Below, piece by piece: positions 45,841-54,396 of a stretch of DNA of 64,000 bases. The translations under genes were made by a program, and so were the position numbers. A model generated the notes under the pieces. The model ran no database searches and was not told the origin of the DNA. It saw only the letters and a list, made by a program, of their open reading frames with translations. This stretch comes from Neobacillus drentensis NBRC 102427 (GTDB lineage: Bacteria > Bacillota > Bacilli > Bacillales > Cytobacillaceae). Position 1 is the first letter of the stretch. Every line of letters begins with the position of its first letter. The DNA lies in assembly GCF_001591445.1 (NCBI RefSeq), contig NZ_BCUX01000010.1, positions 1 through 64,000 of the forward strand, read 5' to 3'.

Positions 45841-46356
45841 TTAGGCTTTCTCAAATTTACCAAATTTCCCGCGATAGTAGACCAAAGGATCGCCATCAGC
45901 TGCATTGGCCTTCTGTACCTCGCCTAAAAAGACGGAATGTGTGCCCCCTGTTATTTCTTCGACAACCCTGCATTCGAGAGTCGCAAGTGTTTGACCTAAA
46001 ACAGGATTACCTAACTCACCATAAGAAAAATCAACTCCAGCAAATTTATCCGAATTGGCTCTGGCAAATTTTAATGCTAACTCTTTTTGAGTGTCATTAA
46101 CTATGTTTACCGTAAAGGATTCGGCCGCTGAGATAGCATGACATGTCCCCGTATTTTTATTGACGCAAACTAGGAGCATGGGCGGGTCAACGGACACGGA
46201 ACAAACGGCACTTGCCGTGATTCCAAAATCGACTCCATTATTTCTGACAGTTATAATTGAAACTCCGCTTGCAAAATGACCAATGACTTGTTTGAATTCT
46301 TCTTGGTCAACCAACGTGACTTGCTCCTGGTTCTCATTCACCTTGGATTTATTCAT
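45841..46356 (-). CDS. flavin reductase component (HpaC/DIM6-NTAB family)
   Basis: 171 residues, a split-barrel FMN/FAD reductase that supplies reduced flavin to the oxygenase downstream. Typical segments: HFASGVSIITVRNNGVDFGI, SAVCSVSVDPPMLLVCVNK, FTVNIVND, HSVFLGEVQKA. RBS AGGGGTG. First gene of the monooxygenase operon. Confidence 0.88.
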   Translation of the reverse strand: MNKSKVNENQEQVTLVDQEEFKQVIGHFASGVSIITVRNNGVDFGITASAVCSVSVDPPMLLVCVNKNTGTCHAISAAESFTVNIVNDTQKELALKFARANSDKFAGVDFSYGELGNPVLGQTLATLECRVVEEITGGTHSVFLGEVQKANAADGDPLVYYRGKFGKFEKA

Positions 46357-46379
46357 TTATAACACCCCTACTCATTTTA

Positions 46380-46464
46380 TTTACGGAATTTTTCTTTATA
46401 TGTTCCTTAATTAAAACTATAAAGCTAGTGAATACTAATGTCAACAGAATTTTCTAAAAATTCT
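46380..46464 (-). promoter_or_regulatory. promoter and operators of the monooxygenase operon
   Basis: TTGACA (46439-46444), 17 bases, TATAGT (46416-46421). Upstream is a perfect inverted repeat AGAATTTTCTAAAAATTCT (46446-46464), well placed for an activator. Downstream are half-sites TTAATTAAGGAAC and TTCCGTAAATAAA (46380-46416). The divergent regulator gene starts 120 bases away. Confidence 0.65.
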
Positions 46465-46587
46465 CTATAATTAACGTAGAAATGGTAATATGAAAATATG
46501 AAATAATTCCACAAGAGAAAATTTATGACGAAAGCTTTCCATTATTGTTATAATTAAATAACATAATTTTATTGGGAGGGAAGTTTT

Positions 46588-47907
46588 TTGAAACCAAAAG
46601 CCGGAATCATTGGACCAAATGACTCTGTCCAGCTTATTTCTGAAATAGCAACTGAATATAGTGACCGGCTGCTAGTTGTACCCTTTATTTACCAGAACCC
46701 TGAAGAAGCCACAAACATCGTGAAAAAAAATCAACATGCCGTTGACCTTTGGATTCTGGCCGGACCTGCGCTTTTTAAACCATTTCAAAAAAGCGCTGTC
46801 AAACAGCCATTTTTTTTACTACAGTTAGATGGTGCCAGCTTAACCAAGACCTTAGTTGACATTGGTTACAATGATAAAAGAAGTCTTGAACGGATTAGCA
46901 TTGACACGCTGACTGAACGTGATGTTTATGAAACATACCGCGACCTTGGCATACCAAGCAACCAGGTTTATGTTCATGAGTATACAAATGAGACACCACT
47001 TGAAAAACTATTATCTTTTCATCTAAAACATTTTCAAGATGGAAAAGTTGATATTTGTATTACAAGCCTTCGTTCCATTTATAATCAGCTATGTTTACAC
47101 AACTTAACATCCTATTGGGTTTCACCCACAAGAAGCAATATCCGCGAGACCCTGTCGACAGCCGTCCAGCAATGGGAAACGATGCATTTTAAACACTCAC
47201 AAATTGCGGCTATACTCGTGAAAGTACAAGGGATGGAGAAAAAAGAAGACCATAATATGGTGTCCTACGATCTTCATCGTTTGAATTTAGAGATTCAGGC
47301 AGCTATATTAAACTTCGCAGAATCGATATCTGGATCATTTGTTACGATTGGTACAGGGGTATTTGTTATTTTTTCAACAAGGGGTTCGTTGGAAGAAACA
47401 GATCATTCGATTGCCTCTCTATTGGAAAAATTAGCATTACTTTCGGATTTACCATCTAATATTGGAATTGGTTACGGAGATACGGCCCTAACAGCCGAAG
47501 AAAATGCTCGGCTTGCGTTAAATCATGCCCAAAATTATGATTCATTTTGTGCTTTCCTGGTGGATAATAATGGCACGATTGAAGGTCCATTAAAAGAACA
47601 AGAGGCCATCTCCTTTCAATATCGCACAGAAAATAAGGAAATAAGTGAAAAACTAAAGAAATGCGGCATCACCATTACAACTTTTAATAAAATTTTATCC
47701 GTTCAGAAAAGAATGAGTAATGGGTCAATTACAGCAACCCAAATAGCAGAATGGCTGAAAATGACACCAAGAAATGCTCGGCGCATTCTAACTGGTTTAG
47801 TGGAAGAAGGAATGGCGGAAATTATAGGTGATGAGGCACCTTCCTCCAAGGGACGACCTCGGAAAATATATAGAGTCAGCGATACTTCTGAAATGATGAA
47901 TAAATAG
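46588..47907 (+). CDS. transcriptional regulator with degenerate GGDEF-like domain and winged helix
   Basis: 439 residues, TTG start behind GGGAGGG. The N-terminal ~180 residues (GIIGPNDSVQLISEIA onward) form an alpha/beta sensor resembling PrpR-N or periplasmic-binding folds. Next is a region with GIGYGDTALTAEENARLAL (about 292-310), as in degenerate nucleotide-cyclase/PucR-type GGDEF domains. The C-terminus is a winged helix (ITATQIAEWLKMTPRNARRIL, about 378-398; SKGRPRKIYRV wing). Divergent from the monooxygenase operon, so probably its regulator. Confidence 0.7.
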   Translation: MKPKAGIIGPNDSVQLISEIATEYSDRLLVVPFIYQNPEEATNIVKKNQHAVDLWILAGPALFKPFQKSAVKQPFFLLQLDGASLTKTLVDIGYNDKRSLERISIDTLTERDVYETYRDLGIPSNQVYVHEYTNETPLEKLLSFHLKHFQDGKVDICITSLRSIYNQLCLHNLTSYWVSPTRSNIRETLSTAVQQWETMHFKHSQIAAILVKVQGMEKKEDHNMVSYDLHRLNLEIQAAILNFAESISGSFVTIGTGVFVIFSTRGSLEETDHSIASLLEKLALLSDLPSNIGIGYGDTALTAEENARLALNHAQNYDSFCAFLVDNNGTIEGPLKEQEAISFQYRTENKEISEKLKKCGITITTFNKILSVQKRMSNGSITATQIAEWLKMTPRNARRILTGLVEEGMAEIIGDEAPSSKGRPRKIYRVSDTSEMMNK

Positions 47908-47962
47908 ACCTGACAAAGCATGAACGTTCTTCCCCATAAATTACCTATGCTAGAAAAGTTAT

Positions 47963-47989
47963 AGGCACTATCCAATTGAGATAGTGCCT
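47963..47989 (+). terminator. terminator of the regulator gene
   Basis: AGGCACTATC pairs with GATAGTGCCT around a 7-base loop, followed by TTTATG. Confidence 0.65.
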
Positions 47990-48122
47990 TTATGATGTCC
48001 TTTGAAGTACTGTTTATAACCTTTGTATTGCAGCCATAATGCATTCTATTTTCCCCGTAAGCATATTACTTATACATTTTATTTTATTTGGTTAGAATTC
48101 TAATAAGAATGGAGGAAAGTTC

Positions 48123-49265
48123 ATGGTTCGATTACTTGCGATCATCTCGTTTTTACTATTATTTAAATTTTCATTACCTGTTGTTGATAAACAGTTGGAG
48201 AATACAGATATCAAAAAAACGATTGATTCTGTTCAATCTGAAATAAGTGGCAAAGATAACCCTGCCTTATCAGACACGCTTACTAGTTTTTATCAAAAAA
48301 TTCAACAATTAGCGGATCAGCTTGGTTTTCAGGTGGATGAGCTTCCTTTCACGAAACAAGAGCCGCAACAGCCGAAAGAAGTCGAAAAAGTAGAGTTAAC
48401 TCCCCCGTCGGACCAAGTTTTTTCAATCAATAATATTGAACTTGGTAATCTAAAAGAAGATATTGATCATAATATAGGCAAGGCAAACCGGTCTTCTCTA
48501 AATGAATACGGGACAAAGTGGTATACCTATCACGAAGATTACCATGATTTTTTTATGGTCATGTACGATGATACCAACAAGGCAGCAGGATTATATACAA
48601 ACCAAGATTTAATTGCTTCAACGAATGGAATCAAAATGGGCAGTTCAAAGAAAGATGTTCGTTCAAAACTAGGGGAACCTCTAACGAAAATTCAAAAAGG
48701 GTTAACCGTTTATCAATTACAGGAAAATAGTGACTATGATATGTTCTTACTTAAAGGAACATATGTAACAATCTTTTATGACAAGAATGAGGATAATACG
48801 GTAACCGCGATGCAATTAATCCGTAAAGACTTTGAGGAAAAGAAAACAGGTTTTTATACTAAGGCCAATTCTGCCTTAAAGGAAGGTTTTGAATATCAAT
48901 TATTCGATTTGACTAATGCTGCTCGCGTACAGCATCAGCTTCCAATTCTAACATGGGATGAACACGTCCGAGGAACAGCTCAAAAACATAGCACCGATAT
49001 GGCGGTCAATAATTACTTTGATCACACGAATCTTAAGGGAGAATCACCGTTTGACCGAATGAAAGAGGATGATATCAGCTTTTACTTAGCCGGTGAAAAC
49101 CTCGCCTATGGTCAGTTTAGCAGCATCTTCGCTCATGAAGGGTTAATGAACTCCCTCGGACATAGAGAAAATATTTTGCGCAAGGATTACGAGTTTTTAG
49201 GGGTAGGTGTAGCTTTTAATAATGAATCACAGCCCTACTATACAGAAAACTTTTTTGCGAAGTAA
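48123..49265 (+). CDS. secreted CAP-domain protein with CAP-associated N-terminal domain
   Basis: 380 residues. An N-terminal hydrophobic segment acts as signal or anchor. A middle CAP-associated domain (about 105-235) contains two copies of a GSSKKDVRSKLGEP-like strand. The C-terminal SCP/CAP domain (about 255-380) has AARVQHQLPILTWDEHVRGTAQKHSTDM and the His/Glu pattern in NYFDHTN, AGENLAYG and SLGHRENIL. Similar in layout to Bacillus YlbC. Function unknown. Confidence 0.82.
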   Translation: MVRLLAIISFLLLFKFSLPVVDKQLENTDIKKTIDSVQSEISGKDNPALSDTLTSFYQKIQQLADQLGFQVDELPFTKQEPQQPKEVEKVELTPPSDQVFSINNIELGNLKEDIDHNIGKANRSSLNEYGTKWYTYHEDYHDFFMVMYDDTNKAAGLYTNQDLIASTNGIKMGSSKKDVRSKLGEPLTKIQKGLTVYQLQENSDYDMFLLKGTYVTIFYDKNEDNTVTAMQLIRKDFEEKKTGFYTKANSALKEGFEYQLFDLTNAARVQHQLPILTWDEHVRGTAQKHSTDMAVNNYFDHTNLKGESPFDRMKEDDISFYLAGENLAYGQFSSIFAHEGLMNSLGHRENILRKDYEFLGVGVAFNNESQPYYTENFFAK

Positions 49266-49290
49266 TAAACTTGATAAGCATTTATTGCAC

Positions 49291-49324
49291 AAAAAAGCGA
49301 TGAGCAGAAATCTCATCGCTTTTA
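49291..49324 (+). terminator. terminator of the CAP gene
   Basis: AAAGCGATGAG pairs with CTCATCGCTTT around a 7-base loop, followed by a T-rich stretch. Confidence 0.8.
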
Positions 49325-49397
49325 TTGTACATGTTTATTTGAGTGATCGGTCCCTACTACTTTATACATTCAATCACTGTTTGACGCGTATAACTAG

Positions 49398-49577
49398 TTA
49401 AGCCAGCGAACGAAGTTTTTTGTTCTTTTTCAAATGTAAGGGTTTATGCGTATAATAGATTTTTGCAAGTGCATGGTTATCGCAAAGTGAACATTTAATC
49501 TGATAGGAAGCTTTACTAATATGGGGAGTTTCTAAGAAGGTTAATATTTCTTTCATATGTCTGTCACAGGCCCACAT
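49398..49577 (-). CDS. 59-aa Cys-containing small protein, unknown
   Basis: An ATG frame of 59 codons with GGGGTGAG upstream. It opens MWACDRHMKEILTFLE and carries a CSLCDNHAL motif in the middle, with one further Cys at residue 4 and several His, so a small zinc-binding fold is possible. The C-terminus is strongly basic (HLKKNKKLRSLA). It starts 33 bases after the ferredoxin gene on the same strand and is probably co-transcribed. Not a family I can name. Confidence 0.55.
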   Translation of the reverse strand: MWACDRHMKEILTFLETPHISKASYQIKCSLCDNHALAKIYYTHKPLHLKKNKKLRSLA

Positions 49578-49609
49578 GATCTCACCCCGAATTCATATTT
49601 TTTTACTTC

Positions 49610-49960
49610 TTATTTAATAGTTGAGACTTCTTTCTGAAGTTTATCAGGCTTTCTTTTTTTGACTACTTCAGTAACTTCATCATCCCAAGAAATCGAGATA
49701 TCTCCGTTCGTCACAAATGTTTGACAGCCGAGGCGGTACCCTTTATTTAGCCATTCTTCACCTAATTTTCTTCTTTCCTGCACCTTGACGTTATCGAGGA
49801 ATTCAGTACCTTCCTCAGCTTTAAATACGCAGCTTCCACAAATTCCCCCACCGCATCGGTTTGGGAGTTCTCCATCGTAACGAAGGGACATCCTTAAAAT
49901 ACTCGCATCCTCTGGTACCTCTATTTGTTTATTACTGTTAATGAAATTTATTTTTGGCAT
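49610..49960 (-). CDS. 2Fe-2S ferredoxin (first of two)
   Basis: 116 residues, plant-type ferredoxin fold. Cluster ligands C36, C41, C44 and C79 (RCGGGICGSC and YRLGCQ). The C-terminal tail is basic (VVKKRKPDKLQKE). It likely donates single electrons to an oxygenase in the same regulon. RBS GGGGAGG. The promoter region has the best palindromic regulon site (49991). Confidence 0.85.
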   Translation of the reverse strand: MPKINFINSNKQIEVPEDASILRMSLRYDGELPNRCGGGICGSCVFKAEEGTEFLDNVKVQERRKLGEEWLNKGYRLGCQTFVTNGDISISWDDEVTEVVKKRKPDKLQKEVSTIK

Positions 49961-49990
49961 GCCTAGTTTCCTCCCCTTTATTTATCTTCT

Positions 49991-50007
49991 TGGTATACAA
50001 TATACCA
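49991..50007. promoter_or_regulatory. GntR-type operator, ferredoxin 1
   Basis: TGGTATACAATATACCA, an exact palindrome with a 3-base centre, 31 bases upstream of the ferredoxin start. The half-site GGTATA recurs throughout Block B. Confidence 0.7.
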
Positions 50008-50145
50008 CATTTACAATTTTCTAACAATATTAAAGTTTAAATATTTTTATTTTTCTGATAAAGGTAAAGATAAGACCACATCGAGGAGACGGTGTGGTCA
50101 TTAATATAGATGATCGTTTCCTTCAAAATCATAAATTGGAACGGA

Positions 50146-50847
50146 TCAAGTGGACAACAATTTTTCCTTTTTATTTAACTTTTCTTTAAAACTATTAATA
50201 TAAGTGATATAAGCCTTTTTCGAGTTTTCAATATGAATCCTCATTAAATACTCGGCCATTTCGGCTTCTTTATCACGCAAGGCTGTCATGATATCAATAT
50301 GTTCCTTTAAGGATTCTATTCTTCGGCCTGGTGTCTCATAGCCCATATTTGCTGACATATGTATATAGTCAATCAGACCAGAAAGAATCTCAAACAATTT
50401 AGGACTTTTTGATGCTTTATTTATCAAACGATTCATTTGAATATGTTCAAGATTAAAGTTTTCTTCTGCTTGTTCCTTTAACTCGATTAGTTCTTCGATC
50501 TTTTGATCCAATTCTACTTGTGTTTCTCTATCCATTCGCCTCGCTGCTAATTTGACGGCCAAAACTTCTAAAGAGGCAAGAATTGTAAAAACCTCGATGA
50601 CTTCATTTTCAGAAATATTGCTAACAACGACACCTTTTCTTGGCACTGTTTTAACAAAGCCTTGAGATTCCAGCCGGAACAAGGCCTCCCGAATGGGGGT
50701 CCGACTAATTCCTAATTTCCCTGCAAGCTCTCTTTCAATTAACCGATCGCCTGCTTTTAGTTCGCCCTCGAGTATCATTTCCTTTAAGTATTTATAGGCA
50801 TGCTCTCGAATCGATAAAAGATTGTTTTCCTCCCATCTTATATCCAT
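50146..50847 (-). CDS. GntR family regulator, FCD subfamily
   Basis: About 233 residues from MDIRWEENN (GGTGGAG upstream; the frame is open further). The winged helix-turn-helix is at residues ~15-75 (GELKAGDRLIERELAGKLGISRTPIREALFRLESQG spans ~28-63). The FCD ligand-binding domain follows, with acidic and His residues in LEVLAVKLAARR and SLKEHIDIMTAL. It is a close paralog of the regulator at the right edge. Likely represses Block B by binding the GGTATAC palindromes. Confidence 0.88.
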   Translation of the reverse strand: MDIRWEENNLLSIREHAYKYLKEMILEGELKAGDRLIERELAGKLGISRTPIREALFRLESQGFVKTVPRKGVVVSNISENEVIEVFTILASLEVLAVKLAARRMDRETQVELDQKIEELIELKEQAEENFNLEHIQMNRLINKASKSPKLFEILSGLIDYIHMSANMGYETPGRRIESLKEHIDIMTALRDKEAEMAEYLMRIHIENSKKAYITYINSFKEKLNKKEKLLST

Positions 50848-50891
50848 AAACTCCACCCGCTCATTTTTAAAGTTTTTTCCAAAATCCCAGG

Positions 50892-51422
50892 TTACGAGAG
50901 AAATACACCACCATAGATTAATGCACAAACAATGACTAGAGAAGGATGCATTTTTATTTTACTTAATGTAAAATAGCTGACCACTGCCAATAACAGCAGG
51001 TGAAAAATACCACTATTTTCATAAGCAGTTAAAAAGAATTGATACGCCATTACAGCAAGTAAAATAGCAATAATCGGCTGTACTGACTTGGTCATAAGCG
51101 ATACTTTGGGTGACCCTTTAAATAGATTCACAAATTTAAATAATAAAATGACTGCGAGAGCGGAAGGAAGAATTGTAGCAATAAGTGCGATAATCGAACC
51201 TAGAATCCCACCGACTTCATATCCAATATAGCCTCCCATTTTAGTAGCAATCGGTCCGGGTAAGGCATTTCCAATCGCCAATACATCTCCAAACTCGGAT
51301 AGACTCATCCAGTGATAATTGTTGACCACTTCATTTTGAATTAATGGAATGGTTGCAGGTCCGCCGCCATAACCCAATAAATTAGCAACAAAAAACGCCC
51401 AAAAGATATGCAAATAGATCAT
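50892..51422 (-). CDS. CHR (chromate ion) transporter half, second subunit
   Basis: 176 residues, about five hydrophobic helices. Family motifs: LLGYGGGPATIPLIQNEVVNN and LAIGNALPGPIATKMGGYIGY. Half-size CHR proteins work as pairs. The ATG overlaps the partner's stop by 4 bases. The family is named for chromate export, but the natural anion is usually unknown; here the setting suggests an organic or sulfur-containing anion, as inference. Confidence 0.82.
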   Translation of the reverse strand: MIYLHIFWAFFVANLLGYGGGPATIPLIQNEVVNNYHWMSLSEFGDVLAIGNALPGPIATKMGGYIGYEVGGILGSIIALIATILPSALAVILLFKFVNLFKGSPKVSLMTKSVQPIIAILLAVMAYQFFLTAYENSGIFHLLLLAVVSYFTLSKIKMHPSLVIVCALIYGGVFLS

Positions 51423-52009
51423 GAACTTTTTTCCTTTCTCTGAAGAAGTGCCGCAGCTGCAGCAGCTTTTTCTTTTCGGTCCGCTATAAAAAAAGCAGTT
51501 ATAAGAAAAACCGCAATTAAGATTCCGGGATGCAATCCAAGGAACTGGACAAATATTAATGAAACAACCGACAGTGACAGCATGATTGGTAACCCCAAAC
51601 CTTTACGGCCATTTTGGAAGAAACGGTAGGCCATCTCCAAGAGCATAAAACCAATGACAGGCGTAACCCCTTGAACCATCCCACTGACAATCGGTGATTC
51701 CTTAAATTTGTAAAGCACGCCCAATAATGCGATCATCGCAATAATAGATGGTAGAATGTGAGTCAGAATAGCTACGGTCGCCCCTAAATAACCCTTCACT
51801 TTATAACCAATATACGCCGCCATTTTGGTTGCAATCGGCCCTGGCAAGGTATTAGCTAATGCCAGTATTTCTACAAATTCATCCTCATTCATCCATTTAT
51901 ATTTTTTGACAGCTTCAAACTCAATCAACGGTATTGTCGAGGGTCCGCCGCCATAGCCCGTCACTCCGGTCCGGGCAAATCCAATAGCTAACTCCATATA
52001 TGCTTTCAG
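51419..52009 (-). CDS. CHR (chromate ion) transporter half, first subunit
   Basis: About 197 residues. I favour an unusual CTG start at 52009 (KAYMELAIGFARTG), because GGGGGAG is 6-7 bases before it and family members begin the same way; ATG at 51997 is the alternative. Motifs GVTGYGGGPSTIPLIEFEAV and LALANTLPGPIATKMAAYIGY mirror those of the partner, showing an ancient duplication. Basic C-terminal tail. Confidence 0.8.
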   Translation of the reverse strand: MKAYMELAIGFARTGVTGYGGGPSTIPLIEFEAVKKYKWMNEDEFVEILALANTLPGPIATKMAAYIGYKVKGYLGATVAILTHILPSIIAMIALLGVLYKFKESPIVSGMVQGVTPVIGFMLLEMAYRFFQNGRKGLGLPIMLSLSVVSLIFVQFLGLHPGILIAVFLITAFFIADRKEKAAAAAALLQRKEKSS

Positions 52010-52079
52010 TTGACTCTCCCCCTTTTTATACCAATATAACATTCTAACAGTAATTTTTATAGAACCCGAGATTAAGATA

Positions 52080-52115
52080 GACCTCATTCTGCTAAAAAAC
52101 GCGTTGAATGAGGTC
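52080..52115 (-). terminator. terminator after the HbpS/GlcG gene
   Basis: GACCTCATTC pairs with GAATGAGGTC; it separates the aldehyde dehydrogenase-HbpS unit from the CHR pair. Confidence 0.75.
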
Positions 52116-52123
52116 CTGCTTTA

Positions 52124-52603
52124 TTATTTTTTTATATCAGCTACCGTGATTACTTCATGCCCGGCACTTTCTACATAGCTTTGCAATGCTTTCAAGGCTG
52201 CTGTACCCACGGCAGTGTCTTGTTCGCCGTTCCCGCCGCTCACGCCAATTCCACCTACGACTTCACCATCGACAACAATTGGAAAACCACCAACAAAAAT
52301 AGCGAATTTCCCTGGAAGCATTTGTTGAATTCCAAAGGCTTCATTTCCGGGAAGTGCAGGTCCATTAGGCTCTTTGTTAAATAAATGCGTTGAGCGTTTG
52401 TGGCCCGCAGCTGTGTATGCTTTCGCAATCGATATTTCCGGTCCAGTGATGCGTGCGCCATTCATACGTTCAAGCGCAAGCAGGTTGCCTCCATCATCGA
52501 CAATAGCGATGGTTTCTAAAACATTGATCTCTTCCGATTTTTTCTTTGCTGCCTCAATCATTAACTTCGCTTCTTCTAGTTCTAATTTCAACGCAGATTT
52601 CAT
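52124..52603 (-). CDS. HbpS/GlcG family protein
   Basis: 159 residues of the GlcG/HbpS fold (formerly DUF336). Signatures: IAIVDDGGNLLALERMNGA, SIAKAYTAAGHKRST, and VVDGEVVGGIGVSGGNGEQDTAVG. Members bind haem or corrinoids or stand beside oxidation pathways (glycolate, propanediol, aromatic catabolism) with unclear function. AAAGGAGA precedes the ATG; 29 bases after the aldehyde dehydrogenase, hence one transcript. Confidence 0.82.
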   Translation of the reverse strand: MKSALKLELEEAKLMIEAAKKKSEEINVLETIAIVDDGGNLLALERMNGARITGPEISIAKAYTAAGHKRSTHLFNKEPNGPALPGNEAFGIQQMLPGKFAIFVGGFPIVVDGEVVGGIGVSGGNGEQDTAVGTAALKALQSYVESAGHEVITVADIKK

Positions 52604-52632
52604 TTTTGTTCTCCTTTAGATAATGTATTATT

Positions 52633-54096
52633 TTAATAGCCCATATAGACAGTTTTTAATTGGGTAAAGAACTCTAGACCCACTCTTCCGGATTCACGGA
52701 AAGTTGAAGTGCTTGATTTTTTCAGGCCGCCAAATGGCGCATTCATTAGGTTTCCAGTCGTCGTACGGTTAACCTTAACCGTCCCGGCTTGGATATCCTT
52801 AGTAAATTGGTTAGCAATTTTAAGATTATTGGTAACAATTGATGCAGACAACCCATACTCAACATCATTTGCAACAGCAATGGCTTCTTCATATGTATCT
52901 ACTTCAATCACAGCCACTACCGGTCCAAAAATCTCTTCTTTCGCAATTCGCGAATTCGGTTTTACATTGGTGAAAATTGCAGGCTCAACATAGTATCCTT
53001 TTTCGAATTCTCCTGTAAGGATTTGCTCCCCGCCGTATACTAAATCTGCTCCATCTTCTTTACCAAATTCAATGTACTTCAAGGCATTTTTCAGTTGTTT
53101 TTCGTTGGCAAGCGGGCCAATTTTCACGCCTGCTTCGAAACCATTTCCAATCTTTAACGCACTAGTTTTTTGTACTAGCTTTTGAATAAACTCCTCTTTG
53201 ACTTCTTTTAAAACAATGACCCGACTTGTTCCGGTACATGCTTGCCCTGTTAAGGAATAGGCTCCATTTACTGTCAAAGTAGCTGCTAGATCGAGGTCCG
53301 CATCATCCATGACAATTAACGGATTTTTCCCGCCAAGCTCCATTTGAGTGCGAGTTGTAAAAGAGGCCTTGCTATGAATATCTTCTCCGGCTGTGGTTGA
53401 ACCTGTAAATGTGACGGCTCTAACTGCAGGATGGGTTACCAATAGATCACCCACGTCTGAAGCTTTGCCCGTTACAAAGTTAATCACACCTTTAGGAATT
53501 CCTGCCTTAGCTAATGCTTCGACTAGGCGGAATGCAATCAGTGGAGTATCGGAGGATGGTTTAAATACAACCGTATTCCCCGTAATTAAAGCGGGAGCAA
53601 TTTTTCTGGCAGGAATAGAAAGTGGAAAGTTCCAAGGAGTGATGACACTTACTACTCCAAGCGGTTCTCTTTCCGTTGAAACTTTCATGTTTGCATCATC
53701 ATTTGGAAAGGTTTCCCCCGTAAAGCTTTGTCCTTCGACAGCATAGTAGCGGAGCGTTTGCGCTGAACGGATAACTTCATTCTTGGCATCATCAACATGC
53801 TTGCCTTCTTCTCTTGTTAACTCTTCGGCCAAGGCTGCCACATTTTGTTCCAATATACTAGCGGCTTGATTTAAGATGGCCGCGCGCTTGGATGGAGCCG
53901 TTTGAGACCAACCGGGAAAAGCATTTTTGGCCGCTTCAATCGCAATTTTTACATCCTGTTCATTTGAAGCCTGAAATTCCCCAACTACATCTTCGGTATT
54001 TGCCGGGTTTACACTAAAAAACGTTTTCTTGCTCACCGATTCCTGCCATTCCCCATTTATATAATTATTAAATGTTTCTACTTTTGTAGTAATCAC
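52633..54096 (-). CDS. NAD(P)-dependent aldehyde dehydrogenase, semialdehyde type
   Basis: 487 residues from a GTG start with AAAGGTGA upstream. The set ITPWNFPLSIPARKIAPAL, TFTGSTTAGEDIH, the catalytic Glu in MELGGKNPLIV and the catalytic Cys in TGQACTGTSRVIV is complete. The NGAYSLTGQACTGTSR region is typical of alpha-ketoglutaric semialdehyde and related semialdehyde dehydrogenases. It probably oxidises a chain-end aldehyde late in the pathway. No regulon palindrome was found directly upstream. Confidence 0.88.
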   Translation of the reverse strand: MITTKVETFNNYINGEWQESVSKKTFFSVNPANTEDVVGEFQASNEQDVKIAIEAAKNAFPGWSQTAPSKRAAILNQAASILEQNVAALAEELTREEGKHVDDAKNEVIRSAQTLRYYAVEGQSFTGETFPNDDANMKVSTEREPLGVVSVITPWNFPLSIPARKIAPALITGNTVVFKPSSDTPLIAFRLVEALAKAGIPKGVINFVTGKASDVGDLLVTHPAVRAVTFTGSTTAGEDIHSKASFTTRTQMELGGKNPLIVMDDADLDLAATLTVNGAYSLTGQACTGTSRVIVLKEVKEEFIQKLVQKTSALKIGNGFEAGVKIGPLANEKQLKNALKYIEFGKEDGADLVYGGEQILTGEFEKGYYVEPAIFTNVKPNSRIAKEEIFGPVVAVIEVDTYEEAIAVANDVEYGLSASIVTNNLKIANQFTKDIQAGTVKVNRTTTGNLMNAPFGGLKKSSTSTFRESGRVGLEFFTQLKTVYMGY

Positions 54097-54142
54097 TGCT
54101 ATCACCTTTTTTCATTTATTATGTTCCCTGTTTTTTATAAAA

Positions 54143-54328
54143 AGGCTGTGTTAAACTTGTCTGTTGATTTCCGCTCCATGCGCTTCGCTTTCCGCGGGCG
54201 TGCCGGGGAGCCTCCTCGGCGCTACGCGCCTGTGGGGTCTCCCCTGCCCCGTACTCCCGCAGGAGTCTCGCGCATTCCGCTCCAATCAACAGAGTGTGTA
54301 AAATCAGCCTTTAGCTTTAACACAGCCT
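54143..54328. mobile_element. 186-bp MITE-like element with terminal inverted repeats
   Basis: It begins AGGCTGTGTTAAA and ends TTTAACACAGCCT, an exact 13-bp inverted repeat. The core is strikingly GC-rich and self-complementary (TTCGCTTTCCGCGGGCGTGC..., with GGAGCCTCCTCGGCGC and CTCCCGCAGGAGTC). Its core is shared with copies at 59018 and 59485. No transposase is coded, so it is either a non-autonomous element or a palindromic repeat family. Confidence 0.65.
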
Positions 54329-54396
54329 AGAAAAAAAGGCCGTCACTTAAACCTTTAACTTACAAGATTAATAGGACGGCCGGTAAAATTTTCATA

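Noticed and set aside
54121..54330. A 69-codon Arg/Pro-rich open frame
   Set aside because: It is read through the GC-rich palindromic repeat; similar frames appear in the other repeat copies on both strands. No RBS and no protein-like composition.
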